Below, piece by piece: positions 8,974 to 18,034 of a stretch of DNA of 64,000 bases (the stretch's first letter is position 1; the number at the start of each line of letters is the position of its first letter). The notes under the pieces were generated by a model. That model did no database searches and was not told the origin of the DNA. It worked only from the letters and a program-made list of their open reading frames with translations. The position numbers and the translations under genes are program-made. The DNA is from Eubacterium callanderi. GTDB lineage: Bacteria; Bacillota; Clostridia; Eubacteriales; Eubacteriaceae. The stretch lies in NCBI RefSeq assembly GCF_900142645.1, contig NZ_FRBP01000018.1:1-64000 (forward strand), read 5' to 3'.

Positions 8974-9002
8974 TTTTCGGAATGAAAATAGCATTTTTCG
9001 GA
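8974..9002 (+). promoter_or_regulatory. Two TTTTCGGA direct repeats spaced 21 bp (AraC-type operator candidate)
   Basis: TTTTCGGA occurs at 8974-8981 and 8995-9002 in the same orientation, 21 bp apart, or two helical turns. AraC-family proteins often bind direct repeats with this spacing. The site lies between the methyltransferase operon and the divergent araC-family gene. Confidence 0.6.
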
Positions 9003-9042
9003 CATTTATTCGTTTTTTTACTTATCTTACTAAAAAGTTTTC

Positions 9043-9072
9043 CTTTGCAATTACTGCCTAAGCGTATATAAT
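9043..9072 (+). promoter_or_regulatory. Promoter of the AraC-family gene, leaderless arrangement
   Basis: A perfect -10 box TATAAT (9067-9072) is preceded, at a 17-base spacer, by the -35-like TTTGCA. The start codon ATG (9079) comes only six bases after the -10 box, so transcription should begin at or next to the ATG. No ribosome site is present. Confidence 0.6.
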
Positions 9073-9078
9073 TAATCT

Positions 9079-9954
9079 ATGAGACAATACGAACTTATCA
9101 GTAAAAACGAAAAACGGAATATTTTCTTCAACTGTATTCCCTTTTGCATTGAAAAGCTCAAGCTGACTGAGTCGGATCATGCCCATATTCATGAGTTTTC
9201 CCAATTAACAATTGTGACAGGAGGCCGGGGGAAAATTATCGTAAATAATTACGAAAAAAATTTGACAGAGGGCTGTGTTTACGTGATCAACAGCTTTACT
9301 CCCCACCATCTTCATGAGGTTGAGGGGCTAGAAATTATTCATCTGCTTTTCCATGCCGACGATTTAATGAAATATGCGGGAACCCTTAAGCAAAACGAGG
9401 GCTTTCAATCCCTGTTCGTGTTGCAGGCTACCTTGAACGAAAGCATGGATTTAACGAATGTGCTGCATTTACTTTACGATGAGCTTTACTATATTTCGAA
9501 TATATGTGACCACTTATTGGAGGAGGTCAGCTGTTCTGAAAATGGTTATGAGGTTATGGTTCATTCCTATTTTATGATTCTCATTACTTATCTTTCCAGA
9601 ATTTATGAAAAAAACGATTCTCAAAACGGCCAGAAGCAAAAGTTTCAAAAAGTCATTTCCTATCTTGAAGACCACTATACTGAACCCCTGATTGTTGAGG
9701 ATCTAGCAGCGCTTGCCTGCCTTTCAGAACGCCAGTTTCGGCGACTTTTTACCGAAAAATATGGCCTATCACCAAAAAAATACTGCTTAAACCTTCGTAT
9801 GAAGGAGTCCTGTTACCTTTTAAAAAGCACCAACCTTTCTATCTCAGAAATTTCTGTAAAAACGGGTTTCGAAGACGCCAATTACTTTTCAAGACAATTT
9901 AAAAAGCACACGGGCCTTACACCAAAAGAATACCGCAAACTTGAAACTTTCTAA
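9079..9954 (+). CDS. AraC-family transcriptional regulator with N-terminal cupin domain
   Basis: The 291-aa product has an N-terminal cupin-like sensing domain (about 20-100, including HAHIHEFSQLTIVTGGRGKI) and a C-terminal double helix-turn-helix (about 190-290) ending FSRQFKKHTGLTPKEYRK, the AraC signature. It is divergent from the corrinoid methyltransferase operon, which it probably activates in response to the substrate. The next in-frame methionine is far downstream, so the ATG at 9079 is the start although it has no RBS and lies almost on the transcription start. Confidence 0.93.
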   Translation: MRQYELISKNEKRNIFFNCIPFCIEKLKLTESDHAHIHEFSQLTIVTGGRGKIIVNNYEKNLTEGCVYVINSFTPHHLHEVEGLEIIHLLFHADDLMKYAGTLKQNEGFQSLFVLQATLNESMDLTNVLHLLYDELYYISNICDHLLEEVSCSENGYEVMVHSYFMILITYLSRIYEKNDSQNGQKQKFQKVISYLEDHYTEPLIVEDLAALACLSERQFRRLFTEKYGLSPKKYCLNLRMKESCYLLKSTNLSISEISVKTGFEDANYFSRQFKKHTGLTPKEYRKLETF

Positions 9955-9960
9955 AAATAA

Positions 9961-9990
9961 ACACCCCGCATTGAATATGCGGGGTGTTTT
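9961..9990. terminator. Bidirectional terminator between araC-family gene and dctM
   Basis: An 11-bp perfect stem ACACCCCGCAT / ATGCGGGGTGT (9961-9971 and 9977-9987) has A and T tracts on both sides and serves the two convergent genes. Confidence 0.9.
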
Positions 9991-9993
9991 ATC

Positions 9994-11286
9994 TTATTTA
10001 ATTGGAATATTCATCATCTGCGGCAATGCTAAAGTGATTTCTGGGACAAAGGTAATAATCATCAATACAACGATCATTACAAGGATCCAAGGGATGATCC
10101 CCCTGCATATATTGTCAAATTTAACATTCCCTACCTGACTTGCCATAAAGAGATTCGCCCCGAGCGGCGGCGTAATGAATCCAATGGCTAAATTCAGTAC
10201 CATAATGACCCCAAAATGAATTGGGTTTACACCAATTTGTGTTACAATTGGCAGAAGTATTGGTGTCAAAATAATAATGGCTGAGTTTGTTTCCATAAAT
10301 GTTCCGACAATTAACAACAGCACATTAATTAAGATTAAAATCAAAACTTTGCTTGAAGTAAAGCTGAGAATGGCGTTTGCAATAGCAATCGGCGCCTGAG
10401 TAATTGTTAAAATACGTCCAAACCCTGCAGATATACCAATGATAATAAGAACCGTTGCACACATATAAACCGAATTGAACATGATGTGTGGCAAATCCTT
10501 GATTTTAACTTCTTTATAGATGAACACACTAACAATGACACCATAAATCGAAGCTACAGCAGCAGCTTCAGTCGGTGTAAAAATACCACCGTAAATTCCG
10601 CCGAGGATGATGACTGGTACCAGCAGTGCCGGAATGGCTTCGATAATTATTCGTACAATTTCTTTTCCAGTATAGGTACGCTTTTCACCAACGTATTTTT
10701 CTTTTTTAGAGCGAAAAATCGTATAAATGATTAAAGCAACACCAATGACAATACCGGGAAGAATGCCAGCTGTAAAGAGCCCCGTAACAGACACGCCGGC
10801 AGCTACTGCGTATACTACCATGCAAATACTTGGCGGAATAATAACCCCAGTTGTACCGGCAGTTGCGATAAGTGAAGATGAAAAAACCTTATCGTATTTC
10901 TTTTCAAACATGGATGGCAGCATGATGCAGCCAACGGCTGCTACTGTAGCAGAACCGGTTCCTGAAATCGCTGCGAAGAACAGGCAGGTTACAATAGAGA
11001 CAATCCCAAGACCACCTGTAAAACGTCCAAAGACAATACCAATTAAATCCAGTAAGCGTTTGGACAATCCACCTTTACCCATAATATCGCCCGCAAAAGC
11101 AAAGAGCGGTACGGCGATAAGCGGAAAGGAGTTCAGACCCTGTACCATGGATTGTGAAAATGTCTCCATACTGATTGGATCCAGTAACAGAATGGTTGCC
11201 AATGAGGCCAGGCCAAGCGCAATCCCGATTGGTACTGAGATTAGCAGCAGTACAATAAAGGATATAAATAATACAGCGGTAACCAT
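9994..11286 (-). CDS. dctM: TRAP transporter large permease, DctM
   Basis: The product is a 430-aa membrane protein with about 12 hydrophobic segments. It shows DctM-family motifs such as PIGIALGLASLATIL near the N-terminus and GFITPPLGANLFMAS near the C-terminus. With DctQ it forms the sodium-driven permease that takes an organic acid or sugar acid from the binding protein. Its ATG directly follows the dctQ stop codon with no gap, so the genes are translationally linked. The substrate cannot be read from the permease. Confidence 0.95.
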   Translation of the reverse strand: MVTAVLFISFIVLLLISVPIGIALGLASLATILLLDPISMETFSQSMVQGLNSFPLIAVPLFAFAGDIMGKGGLSKRLLDLIGIVFGRFTGGLGIVSIVTCLFFAAISGTGSATVAAVGCIMLPSMFEKKYDKVFSSSLIATAGTTGVIIPPSICMVVYAVAAGVSVTGLFTAGILPGIVIGVALIIYTIFRSKKEKYVGEKRTYTGKEIVRIIIEAIPALLVPVIILGGIYGGIFTPTEAAAVASIYGVIVSVFIYKEVKIKDLPHIMFNSVYMCATVLIIIGISAGFGRILTITQAPIAIANAILSFTSSKVLILILINVLLLIVGTFMETNSAIIILTPILLPIVTQIGVNPIHFGVIMVLNLAIGFITPPLGANLFMASQVGNVKFDNICRGIIPWILVMIVVLMIITFVPEITLALPQMMNIPIK

Positions 11287-11904
11287 TTATTTCCCCTCCT
11301 CTTTTTCAATAACTTCTTCTAAATCCCGATCAACTTCTGCAGCAAATTCCCCTTCGGGCATGGTGTCAAAAAAGACTCTATTATCCGGCGTGAATTCACC
11401 GCCAAAATTTTCAAAAATTTCAGCACTATCACCCCAATGTTTAACCTTCCAAACGATTCCCTGAATAATTCGGACAACCATCAGAGCATATCCCACAACG
11501 CCTGCTGCATAAAGTACATTCATAGAAATATCCAGTGTAACTGCCATGTCGTTAAAACGGCTTGCAGTCATGCAGATGTTAAAGCATGCTACCAGAACAA
11601 AACCTGAAAAAATCAGAAATAGAATATCACAAATAAAGAGAATAACCTTTTGTGCACTTTCTGGTAATTTTTTCACAAAAAAGGATACACGAATGTGTCG
11701 GTTATTTCGTGTTGCATAGCTAAAGCTAAAATACATAAGCCATACAAACATAAAACGGGAAATTTCTTCTCCCCAGGAAAAGCCCGCTAAAGGTGAAAGA
11801 CGCAGGATAACCTGTATAGTAATCAACAAAATTAACGCCGTAAATAGAACCGCGATCAGCAAAGGTTCAAAGTTAACGTCTAACCATTTTAATACTTTTT
11901 TCAT
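11287..11904 (-). CDS. dctQ: TRAP transporter small permease, DctQ
   Basis: The 205-aa product has four predicted membrane helices and the DctQ-family feature WGEEISRFMFVWLMYFSFSYATRNNRHIRV. It is longer than typical DctQ (about 160-180 aa) because of an acidic C-terminal tail (from about 165, rich in Glu and Asp) that is probably cytoplasmic. It sits between dctP (15 bases upstream) and dctM (adjacent). Confidence 0.93.
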   Translation of the reverse strand: MKKVLKWLDVNFEPLLIAVLFTALILLITIQVILRLSPLAGFSWGEEISRFMFVWLMYFSFSYATRNNRHIRVSFFVKKLPESAQKVILFICDILFLIFSGFVLVACFNICMTASRFNDMAVTLDISMNVLYAAGVVGYALMVVRIIQGIVWKVKHWGDSAEIFENFGGEFTPDNRVFFDTMPEGEFAAEVDRDLEEVIEKEEGK

Positions 11905-11918
11905 TTTGCTTCCCCCAA

Positions 11919-12959
11919 CTATTGTGCTGAATTCGTACGTTCGAGCTCAACTTGTTCCATGACATAGTCGTAAATATCCTGACCGCAGTTTTTTATAATA
12001 TCATTTTTAATGCTGTCATTCATTTTCTGAGCCATTTCACGCTTTGTTTCCGTTGGTACTTCATTAATCTGAACGCCTGCTTCTTCAATATTTTTCAGTG
12101 AACTTTCTTCTGTTTCCGCTACCAGCTGACGTTCATAGTCAATACACTCCTTAGCTGCCTTTGTAATAATTGCACGATTTTCTTCAGAGAGACCGTCCAT
12201 AAAGTCTTTATTGGCATACCATAGGAAATTGGTGTAAAGATGTTTGGTTAAAGACCAATACTTTTGTGTTTCATAAAATTTTTCAGTATAAAAGCTTGAG
12301 GTTGCACATTCCTGACCATCAATCAGGTTCTGTTGCAGGGAAGTATAGAGCTCATTAAAGCTAACTGCACTAAGGGTAACACCCAAAGCACTCCATGCTT
12401 TAATCTGCAGTGGATTGTAACCACGGATTTTCAGATTAAACAAATCATCAACCTGATTAATGGGTCGTTTACTGTTCGAGAAATTTCTGAAGCCAATTTC
12501 CATATAACCGATCCCCTCCAGGTTTTGGTCATTCAAAGGCTCCATTAACTTTTTACCTGCATCACCATCAAGTACTCTGGCAGCGTGCTCAGAATCATCA
12601 AACAAATAGTAACTTTCCCAAACCGAAAACTCTGGAATGGTACTTGTAAAATTGGAAGTTGTACTGGCGCTCATTTCAATGTCGCCGCGACGTGCCTGTT
12701 CAAAGGTGTCCGAAACGCTCCCCATCTGGGCGCTTGGGAAAATCATGACTTCAATGCTTCCATTGGAAGCTTTTTCCACATCTTCCTTGAATTTTAAAAA
12801 TGCTTTGTGAACCGGAGTATTAACATTATTATCATGAGCCAATCGAATAACCGTTATGGGGTTTCCATTGGCATCGACTTTTTTTTCTTTACCGCAGCCT
12901 GCAAAAAGTCCCGTGAGCAAGCAACTCACTAGAACAACGCAGATCAATCGTTTTTTCAT
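11919..12959 (-). CDS. dctP: TRAP transporter substrate-binding lipoprotein, DctP
   Basis: The 346-aa product starts with a lipoprotein signal (hydrophobic segment then lipobox LFAGC at about 18-22), so it is anchored outside the membrane. The DctP core includes LAHDNNVNTPVHKAFLKFKEDVE and the Arg-containing region PLQIKAWSALGVT, where family members bind a substrate carboxylate. It is the first gene of dctPQM and has its own upstream region of 97 bases, holding the shared 17-bp element at 13016-13032. The likely cargo is a carboxylate such as a sugar acid (inference). Confidence 0.95.
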   Translation of the reverse strand: MKKRLICVVLVSCLLTGLFAGCGKEKKVDANGNPITVIRLAHDNNVNTPVHKAFLKFKEDVEKASNGSIEVMIFPSAQMGSVSDTFEQARRGDIEMSASTTSNFTSTIPEFSVWESYYLFDDSEHAARVLDGDAGKKLMEPLNDQNLEGIGYMEIGFRNFSNSKRPINQVDDLFNLKIRGYNPLQIKAWSALGVTLSAVSFNELYTSLQQNLIDGQECATSSFYTEKFYETQKYWSLTKHLYTNFLWYANKDFMDGLSEENRAIITKAAKECIDYERQLVAETEESSLKNIEEAGVQINEVPTETKREMAQKMNDSIKNDIIKNCGQDIYDYVMEQVELERTNSAQ

Positions 12960-12979
12960 TATTATTCCCCCAGCATTTT

Positions 12980-13003
12980 ATTTGGCAAGTTTTACTTTGC
13001 CAT
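12980..13003 (-). promoter_or_regulatory. Inverted repeat in the dctP leader
   Basis: TGGCAAG and CTTTGCCA form an imperfect 6-7 bp palindrome just upstream of the dctP ribosome site. It could be an operator or a small mRNA hairpin. Confidence 0.35.
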
Positions 13004-13015
13004 TAATAATGTTAT

Positions 13016-13032
13016 TTATCAAGTTATCCGTT
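13016..13032 (-). promoter_or_regulatory. 17-bp element shared with the methyltransferase promoter region
   Basis: On the minus strand this reads AACGGATAACTTGATAA, identical to 8878-8894. It lies 57 bases upstream of the dctP start codon. The two copies have opposite orientation relative to the genes they precede. Confidence 0.65.
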
Positions 13033-13056
13033 CACGTTCATCTTTATTTTTCAGAA

Positions 13057-13830
13057 TTATGCTTTTAAATCTTTAATAATGAGCTTTGCCATGTCTGCCA
13101 TCATGCCCTGATCTGAGCTAATGGGCACATATCGAACACCTTTTTCAATGAGCTCTTTGGCCATTTTAGCGTCTCCTGCAACCGTTCCTACTGACTTGCC
13201 TGCTGTGTTAACCTTTTCAATAATTGTATCAATAACCTTTAACAGCTCTGGATGATTTCGATTTCCCATAACCTCTGCTCCAAGAGATTGTGACAAATCC
13301 ATGGGTCCAATAAAAATGACATCCAGCTCTGGAAGCGTTAGGATTTCATCTAAATTTAAAACAGCTTCCATGGTTTCGCAATGGAGAATGGTTAAAATTT
13401 CTTCATTTGCCATTTTAATATATTCCTGCTTATTCATCAATCCGTAACCTGCGGCCCTATGAGTTGGTGCAAAGCCACGGTTACCAAGAGGTGCATACCG
13501 TCCACTGTCCACAACGCATTTCGCATGGTCATAGGTATCGACATTCGGAGCATGGAAACCTAAAGCACCCTGATCAAGGGCCTGCATGACGTTAACTGGT
13601 GTACTTTCTTTAATTCTGACAATTGGTACTATACCCGAAATATCCGAAACCCGCACTAAATCTGTAATAGTTTCAGGGTTATAAGAAACATGCTCACTAT
13701 CGATAACAAAAAAATCAAAACCGCACATTCCCATAATTTCTACAGCACTGGCATCTGTTGTCTTGACAAAGGTACCAATGGCTGAACCACCTTCTCTTAA
13801 GATTTGTTTTACTTTATTTTTACGTATCAT
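13057..13830 (-). CDS. HpcH/HpaI-family aldolase
   Basis: The 257-aa product has the metal-dependent class II aldolase motifs FFVIDSEH (about 38-45), GALGFHAPNVD, YAPLGNRGF and the late metal-site segment VIFIGPMDLS. Relatives (HpaI, GarL, RhmA) split 2-keto-3-deoxy sugar acids into pyruvate and an aldehyde. It is the last gene of the six-gene sugar-acid operon, 11 bases after the SMP-30 gene, and probably performs the carbon-carbon cleavage step. The exact substrate is not shown by sequence. Confidence 0.93.
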   Translation of the reverse strand: MIRKNKVKQILREGGSAIGTFVKTTDASAVEIMGMCGFDFFVIDSEHVSYNPETITDLVRVSDISGIVPIVRIKESTPVNVMQALDQGALGFHAPNVDTYDHAKCVVDSGRYAPLGNRGFAPTHRAAGYGLMNKQEYIKMANEEILTILHCETMEAVLNLDEILTLPELDVIFIGPMDLSQSLGAEVMGNRNHPELLKVIDTIIEKVNTAGKSVGTVAGDAKMAKELIEKGVRYVPISSDQGMMADMAKLIIKDLKA

Positions 13831-13841
13831 TTTATAAATCC

Positions 13842-14732
13842 TTAATTTCCTTTTATTTTTGTTCTAAAACTATAAAGCTTATCTGTCGCCATAACATACA
13901 ATGTCTTCATGTCATCCCCTCCAAATGCACAGTTGCCTGATTGTTCCGGTATTTTCACTACACCAAGGCATATGCCTTTCTTGTTGAAAATATGAACTCC
14001 CCCTTGGGCACAGCAGTAAAGGTTACCTTCTACATCTGTCTTCATCCCATCGGGTTTTCCCTTTCCCTCACCCTTAGTTATTGCAAATACAGTTCCTTCC
14101 TCAAGGTTACCATCTAGCCTTACTTTAAAGCGACGAATATGACTTTTGGGTGGATCATTAATATACAAATACTGCTCATCTGGAGAAAAGCAAAGTCCAT
14201 TTGGATTATCTAAATCTCTGCATAAAAGTCTTAGTCTTCCAGTCTTAGGATATAAGCTGAAAACGCCTTGAAAATCCAACTCTTGCTCTCTTTCCAATCC
14301 AACCCATGATGGATTTCTTCCAAAGCGCGGATCTGTAAAAAAGATAACGCCATTACTTTTGACAACAACATCATTCGGGCTGTTAAGCTCTTTCCCTTCA
14401 TAATGTGATGCTAAAACTCGCACATCACCTGTTTGAACATCTAACTTTGAAATACAACTACGAACGTGTTCACAGACAACGATATTACCATCTAAATCAT
14501 AGGCATTGCCGTTGGCTTTGTGCGTATTTTCCCGGATCAGCCTCGGCGGCTGCCCAGGGAAATATTCATAGGTTTTACTTTCTGGTATATCATTAAATAT
14601 AAGACTTTTTTTCTGTTTATTCCATACTCCACCTTCAATAAAGGTAAATCCCTGTGCCTCAATCTGCAAAGTCTGTGAAGGATCAAGAATTTTGTCCAAG
14701 CCTGCATTATCTTTTCTTAACTTCAGAGTCAT
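13842..14732 (-). CDS. SMP-30/gluconolactonase-family lactonase
   Basis: The 296-aa product is a six-bladed beta-propeller. FIEGGVWNKQKKSLIFNDI carries the early metal-binding Glu. NSPNDVVVKSNGVIFFTDPRFG and NPNGLCFSPDEQYLYINDPP supply the conserved Asn and Asp ligands. The family hydrolyses sugar lactones to open-chain acids. In this operon it would follow a dehydrogenase that makes a lactone (inference). RBS GGAGGGTGAG is upstream; the gene follows the FucI-like gene by 22 bases. Confidence 0.9.
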   Translation of the reverse strand: MTLKLRKDNAGLDKILDPSQTLQIEAQGFTFIEGGVWNKQKKSLIFNDIPESKTYEYFPGQPPRLIRENTHKANGNAYDLDGNIVVCEHVRSCISKLDVQTGDVRVLASHYEGKELNSPNDVVVKSNGVIFFTDPRFGRNPSWVGLEREQELDFQGVFSLYPKTGRLRLLCRDLDNPNGLCFSPDEQYLYINDPPKSHIRRFKVRLDGNLEEGTVFAITKGEGKGKPDGMKTDVEGNLYCCAQGGVHIFNKKGICLGVVKIPEQSGNCAFGGDDMKTLYVMATDKLYSFRTKIKGN

Positions 14733-14754
14733 CTCACCCTCCTGTTTATAGGCT

Positions 14755-16182
14755 TTATGCCTCCATTACTTTTGCTTCAATACCAAGAATCCGGCACAAC
14801 TGAACAAGTTCCGCTGCATGCTTTCCAGCAACTGCTGTAATATGGTTTGAATTGAACTGATCCATAAAAGATTCTATATCATAATCAGTATGAACAAAAG
14901 CTACCGGTAGTTGATGGATACCTCTGGCTTTTTTGAAACCATCAACAATTCCCTGATTCGGCATAACGAATTCAGCTTCCATGATAATCATTTCATATTT
15001 TCCTGTATTTCTACAAAGCCTTGCCAAAGTAATTTTACCGGGAGATGGGTTCATGTAGGTTACTGCACCGCCAGTTGGACGATTCGCCATCATCAACTCA
15101 ACATTTTTGAGGTTTTCACAGCCATCACAGTGGCGTCCTGCGAACCAAGTGCACATCGAGCCACAATTTGGCAGAAAAATCAAATTATTTTCATAGTCCA
15201 CATGTCCAACATCTGCAAACATAGTTTGCATTCCGTCCGTTAAAAGCTTCATCATTTCCATTGTCAATGCTGCGTCTGCATCCGCCTCACAGGCAATGGC
15301 AAAGGGTTCAAAATTTCCGTCTGCATCGTAGCCGCTGTTTAGGAAGGCTGTAGAAATACATTGTGGGATTCTGAAGTTAGTCATATCCGGCATACACTTA
15401 ATGGCGGCAAAATCCAGGCTTCGGTCACTGATAATATCCTTTGTGGCAAAATAACAGGCAATCTGGTACTTTAATTTTTCCTTTGTAAATTTTTCATTGT
15501 AATTAACTGCTTTCACATTGGAGGTGAGCCAGTCAAACATTTTTTCAATTCTGACTTCGTCAATAACTTCTGCCCGACGGATGATTTCTTCGTGGTCGAT
15601 GTGATCTGAATCAATTTTAAACATGCGCTTCCACTGCATTGGGTCAAAGGTTCCAGTATCAATACCCATAGAGCGTCCGCCAAACAAACCGAAAGTTTTG
15701 CCCTTCAAACGGCCGGCTGCGCTGGCAGCCTTAATATAAGGCATCATTTTTTTTTCAAATAATCCTTTTTTAGGTCCTTCAAAATCACTACTGATACGGA
15801 CGTGGTCAATGCCTACCTGAGTCAGGGCACCTCCGCCCCCCAAAAGACCAACTGTCGCATGGGTTCCTGGATCGTCATTGGCGACTAAAACTGTTGGCAT
15901 ATCCATGGCCTGTGCGGCACGGACAACTAAATTAGGCCAAGTCCAGCAGGGAATGTGTCCTAAGAAAATTTCTGCGCCTTTTGCTTTTAATTCCTTTGCC
16001 TGTTCTTCAATGTCTTTAGCATTACAGGCGACACTGCCGCAGGTAAAGACTTCCATATCAAATTGTTTGAAAAATTCCAATGCCTGTTCGTGTCTTGGAA
16101 TTGCTACTTTACTGAATACTGTACGCCATTCATGCTCTCTTGGATCACCGAAGGTAATCATCCCGACTTTTGGTAAATTCAT
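14755..16182 (-). CDS. L-fucose/L-arabinose isomerase-like sugar isomerase
   Basis: The 475-aa product has the fucose isomerase fold. The C-terminal half shows IACEADADAALTMEMMKLL and MFADVGHVDYENN, matching the Glu and Asp metal ligands of FucI, and NHITAVAGKHAAELVQLCRILGI near the end, matching the C-terminal His region. It is shorter than FucI (about 590 aa) and lacks a clear FucI N-terminal domain. It probably interconverts an aldose and ketose, or a sugar-acid analogue, in this pathway. The precise sugar is unknown. Confidence 0.82.
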   Translation of the reverse strand: MNLPKVGMITFGDPREHEWRTVFSKVAIPRHEQALEFFKQFDMEVFTCGSVACNAKDIEEQAKELKAKGAEIFLGHIPCWTWPNLVVRAAQAMDMPTVLVANDDPGTHATVGLLGGGGALTQVGIDHVRISSDFEGPKKGLFEKKMMPYIKAASAAGRLKGKTFGLFGGRSMGIDTGTFDPMQWKRMFKIDSDHIDHEEIIRRAEVIDEVRIEKMFDWLTSNVKAVNYNEKFTKEKLKYQIACYFATKDIISDRSLDFAAIKCMPDMTNFRIPQCISTAFLNSGYDADGNFEPFAIACEADADAALTMEMMKLLTDGMQTMFADVGHVDYENNLIFLPNCGSMCTWFAGRHCDGCENLKNVELMMANRPTGGAVTYMNPSPGKITLARLCRNTGKYEMIIMEAEFVMPNQGIVDGFKKARGIHQLPVAFVHTDYDIESFMDQFNSNHITAVAGKHAAELVQLCRILGIEAKVMEA

Positions 16183-16209
16183 AGTATTTTACTCCTTGAT
16201 TTTTTTAAA

Positions 16210-17034
16210 TTATTTTTTTATTGATTGAAGCTGTTCGAATTCTTCATCGGTTACTGTCTTGTAGCCTGGTACCGGGAATGCCTGGAAACCACGGCCACCA
16301 TCGATAAAAATAGATTGTCCGAAAACAAAGTTTGAGTCGTCACAAGCCAGAAAAACAGCTAGACGGCCACATTCGTTCGGCGTTCCTACACGTCCAATGG
16401 GGGTTCTGGAAATAACGGTATTAAAGAGCTGTGGATCAGAGCCGACACGGCGCATCAATTCTGTATCAATGGGACCTGGGCAAATAGCGTTGACTTTAAT
16501 ATTGTAATCTGTCAGGGCTACAGCCTGCACTTTTGTCAGTTGACCTACACCGCCTTTACTGGTGGTATAAAGCATCTGGCTGTCTAAAGCAAGATAAGCG
16601 TTAACTGAGGATACGTTGACAATAGCTCCACCATCTCCCTGCTTAACCATTTGTCTCGCTGCTGCCTGCCCACCAAAAAATACACCTTTGAGGTTGACTC
16701 CCATGATTCGTTCATACTGCTCATCGGTAATATTCAAGTAATGTGTTTTGTCAGGATCATTAATTCCAGCATTGGCAACAAAAATATCCACACGGCCAAA
16801 CTGTTTTACTGTCTCTGCTACCAGTGCCTCGTTGGATTGCTGTATCGATACATCACAAGGTACAAAGAAAACATCCCCAAATTGCTTTAGCTCTTCAACT
16901 GCTTTTACTCCTTCTTCTTTATTTCTGGCACAAATGACTACTTTCGCACCTTCTTTTAGGTACTCTTCTGCAATACCGTATCCAATTCCTTTGCTACCGC
17001 CTGTAACAATGGCGACCTTATTTTTTAGTTTCAT
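16210..17034 (-). CDS. Short-chain dehydrogenase/reductase (SDR)
   Basis: The 274-aa product is a classical SDR: NAD(P)-binding TGGSKGIGYGIA (about 12-23), NAG motif (VANAGIND), catalytic Ser in VSSVNAY, and YTTSK catalytic Tyr and Lys. The Arg after VVICA hints at NADP use but is not proof. It probably oxidises or reduces a hydroxyl of the sugar or sugar acid handled by the operon. It lies 27 bases upstream of the isomerase gene. Confidence 0.93.
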   Translation of the reverse strand: MKLKNKVAIVTGGSKGIGYGIAEEYLKEGAKVVICARNKEEGVKAVEELKQFGDVFFVPCDVSIQQSNEALVAETVKQFGRVDIFVANAGINDPDKTHYLNITDEQYERIMGVNLKGVFFGGQAAARQMVKQGDGGAIVNVSSVNAYLALDSQMLYTTSKGGVGQLTKVQAVALTDYNIKVNAICPGPIDTELMRRVGSDPQLFNTVISRTPIGRVGTPNECGRLAVFLACDDSNFVFGQSIFIDGGRGFQAFPVPGYKTVTDEEFEQLQSIKK

Positions 17035-17096
17035 TTTTACTCCTTTATTGCTTATTTCTGTACACTTCGCAATACAGCTTCAAATCTGTACTCCGA

Positions 17097-17122
17097 GGTG
17101 CGCAGAAATGAATTCTGCACAC
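17097..17122 (-). promoter_or_regulatory. Hairpin in the SDR-creatininase intercistronic gap
   Basis: The 159-base gap contains GTGTGCAGA / TCTGCGCAC on the minus strand, a 9-bp stem with one G-U pair and no T-run. It may be an mRNA processing or stability hairpin, or part of an internal promoter region. No gene is visible in the gap. Confidence 0.35.
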
Positions 17123-17193
17123 AGCCCAGCCTTGGCTGAAGCTGAACCATTAATACATTATAAGGGGGAGGGTTTTTTATCAGTAAATTTTTC

Positions 17194-18003
17194 TTATTTT
17201 ACAGGAGGTTGAACGCCAGCCGGGAAACGTTCCATAACATCTTCAACAATGTCAGAAATCAGGCTGACTGCTTTTTCAACAATGGCTTCGCCTTTTTCAA
17301 CGGTTGCCAGTGTTGGATGTCCAATAACACCGCTTTTCAGTTCAATATATTCTGGACGAGCAAAGGTTCCTTCAAAGTGGTACATCTGACCTGGCTTTGG
17401 AGTCATACCCGGTTTAATCATGAATTCATCATTAATGAGACATTCGCCGCCATCATCAACAGCCTTGCTCATGTCAATGTACTGTGGATAAAGGTAAAGA
17501 GCCATGGAAGTTTCAGCTTCATCGGCATGGGTCATTGGCGTTTCAAGGGCTGTCTGATTATCTCTCAGAAGATCATACCAGTGAGCAGAAAGGGTAAAGT
17601 AACCTTCAAGGCCAAGCTTATGAACTGCAACTAATGTTGTGGATACCTGACCATGAGCGGAAAGGATAAAGAATTTTTTGTAGCCAGCATTGGCAGCACC
17701 ACGGATAATATCACAAAGTACGTTTGTGTGTGTTTCATATCCCAAAGGAATGGTCCCAGGCATATACCAGTGATGGTATGGATGAGAACCATAAGGAAGC
17801 AGTGGTAAAAGCATGGCGCCAGTTTTTTCAGCAACCTTTTCAGCTAAACCTTTTGCATTGTAAGCATCACATCCGCAAGGGCAATGAGGTCCGTGCTGTT
17901 CAGTAGCACCAATTGGCAGGATTGCCATATCACAATTTTTTACATCTTCCAGGATTTCTTCTTTTGAGAGCTCGTCCCACCATAAGTGTTTTCTTTTTAA
18001 CAT
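17194..18003 (-). CDS. Creatininase-family hydrolase
   Basis: The 269-aa product carries the metal-binding motif GATEQHGPHCP (Glu and His ligands, about 33-43), the later conserved FFILSAHGQ and the DEAETSMALYL segment. Characterised members open cyclic amides or cleave small amides, and several act on sugar-derived or cofactor substrates. Its job here is unknown. Its placement second in a sugar-acid operon, 31 bases after the Ldh-type gene, suggests ring opening or amide hydrolysis of a pathway intermediate. Confidence 0.9.
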   Translation of the reverse strand: MLKRKHLWWDELSKEEILEDVKNCDMAILPIGATEQHGPHCPCGCDAYNAKGLAEKVAEKTGAMLLPLLPYGSHPYHHWYMPGTIPLGYETHTNVLCDIIRGAANAGYKKFFILSAHGQVSTTLVAVHKLGLEGYFTLSAHWYDLLRDNQTALETPMTHADEAETSMALYLYPQYIDMSKAVDDGGECLINDEFMIKPGMTPKPGQMYHFEGTFARPEYIELKSGVIGHPTLATVEKGEAIVEKAVSLISDIVEDVMERFPAGVQPPVK

Positions 18004-18034
18004 TTTAATTTCTCCTTATTATTAATCATATTAT

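Noticed and set aside
10727-11464. Plus-strand 245-codon frame opposite dctM/dctQ
   Set aside because: It is an antisense shadow with a Pro/Thr/Ser-biased product, typical of the complement of membrane-protein codons.
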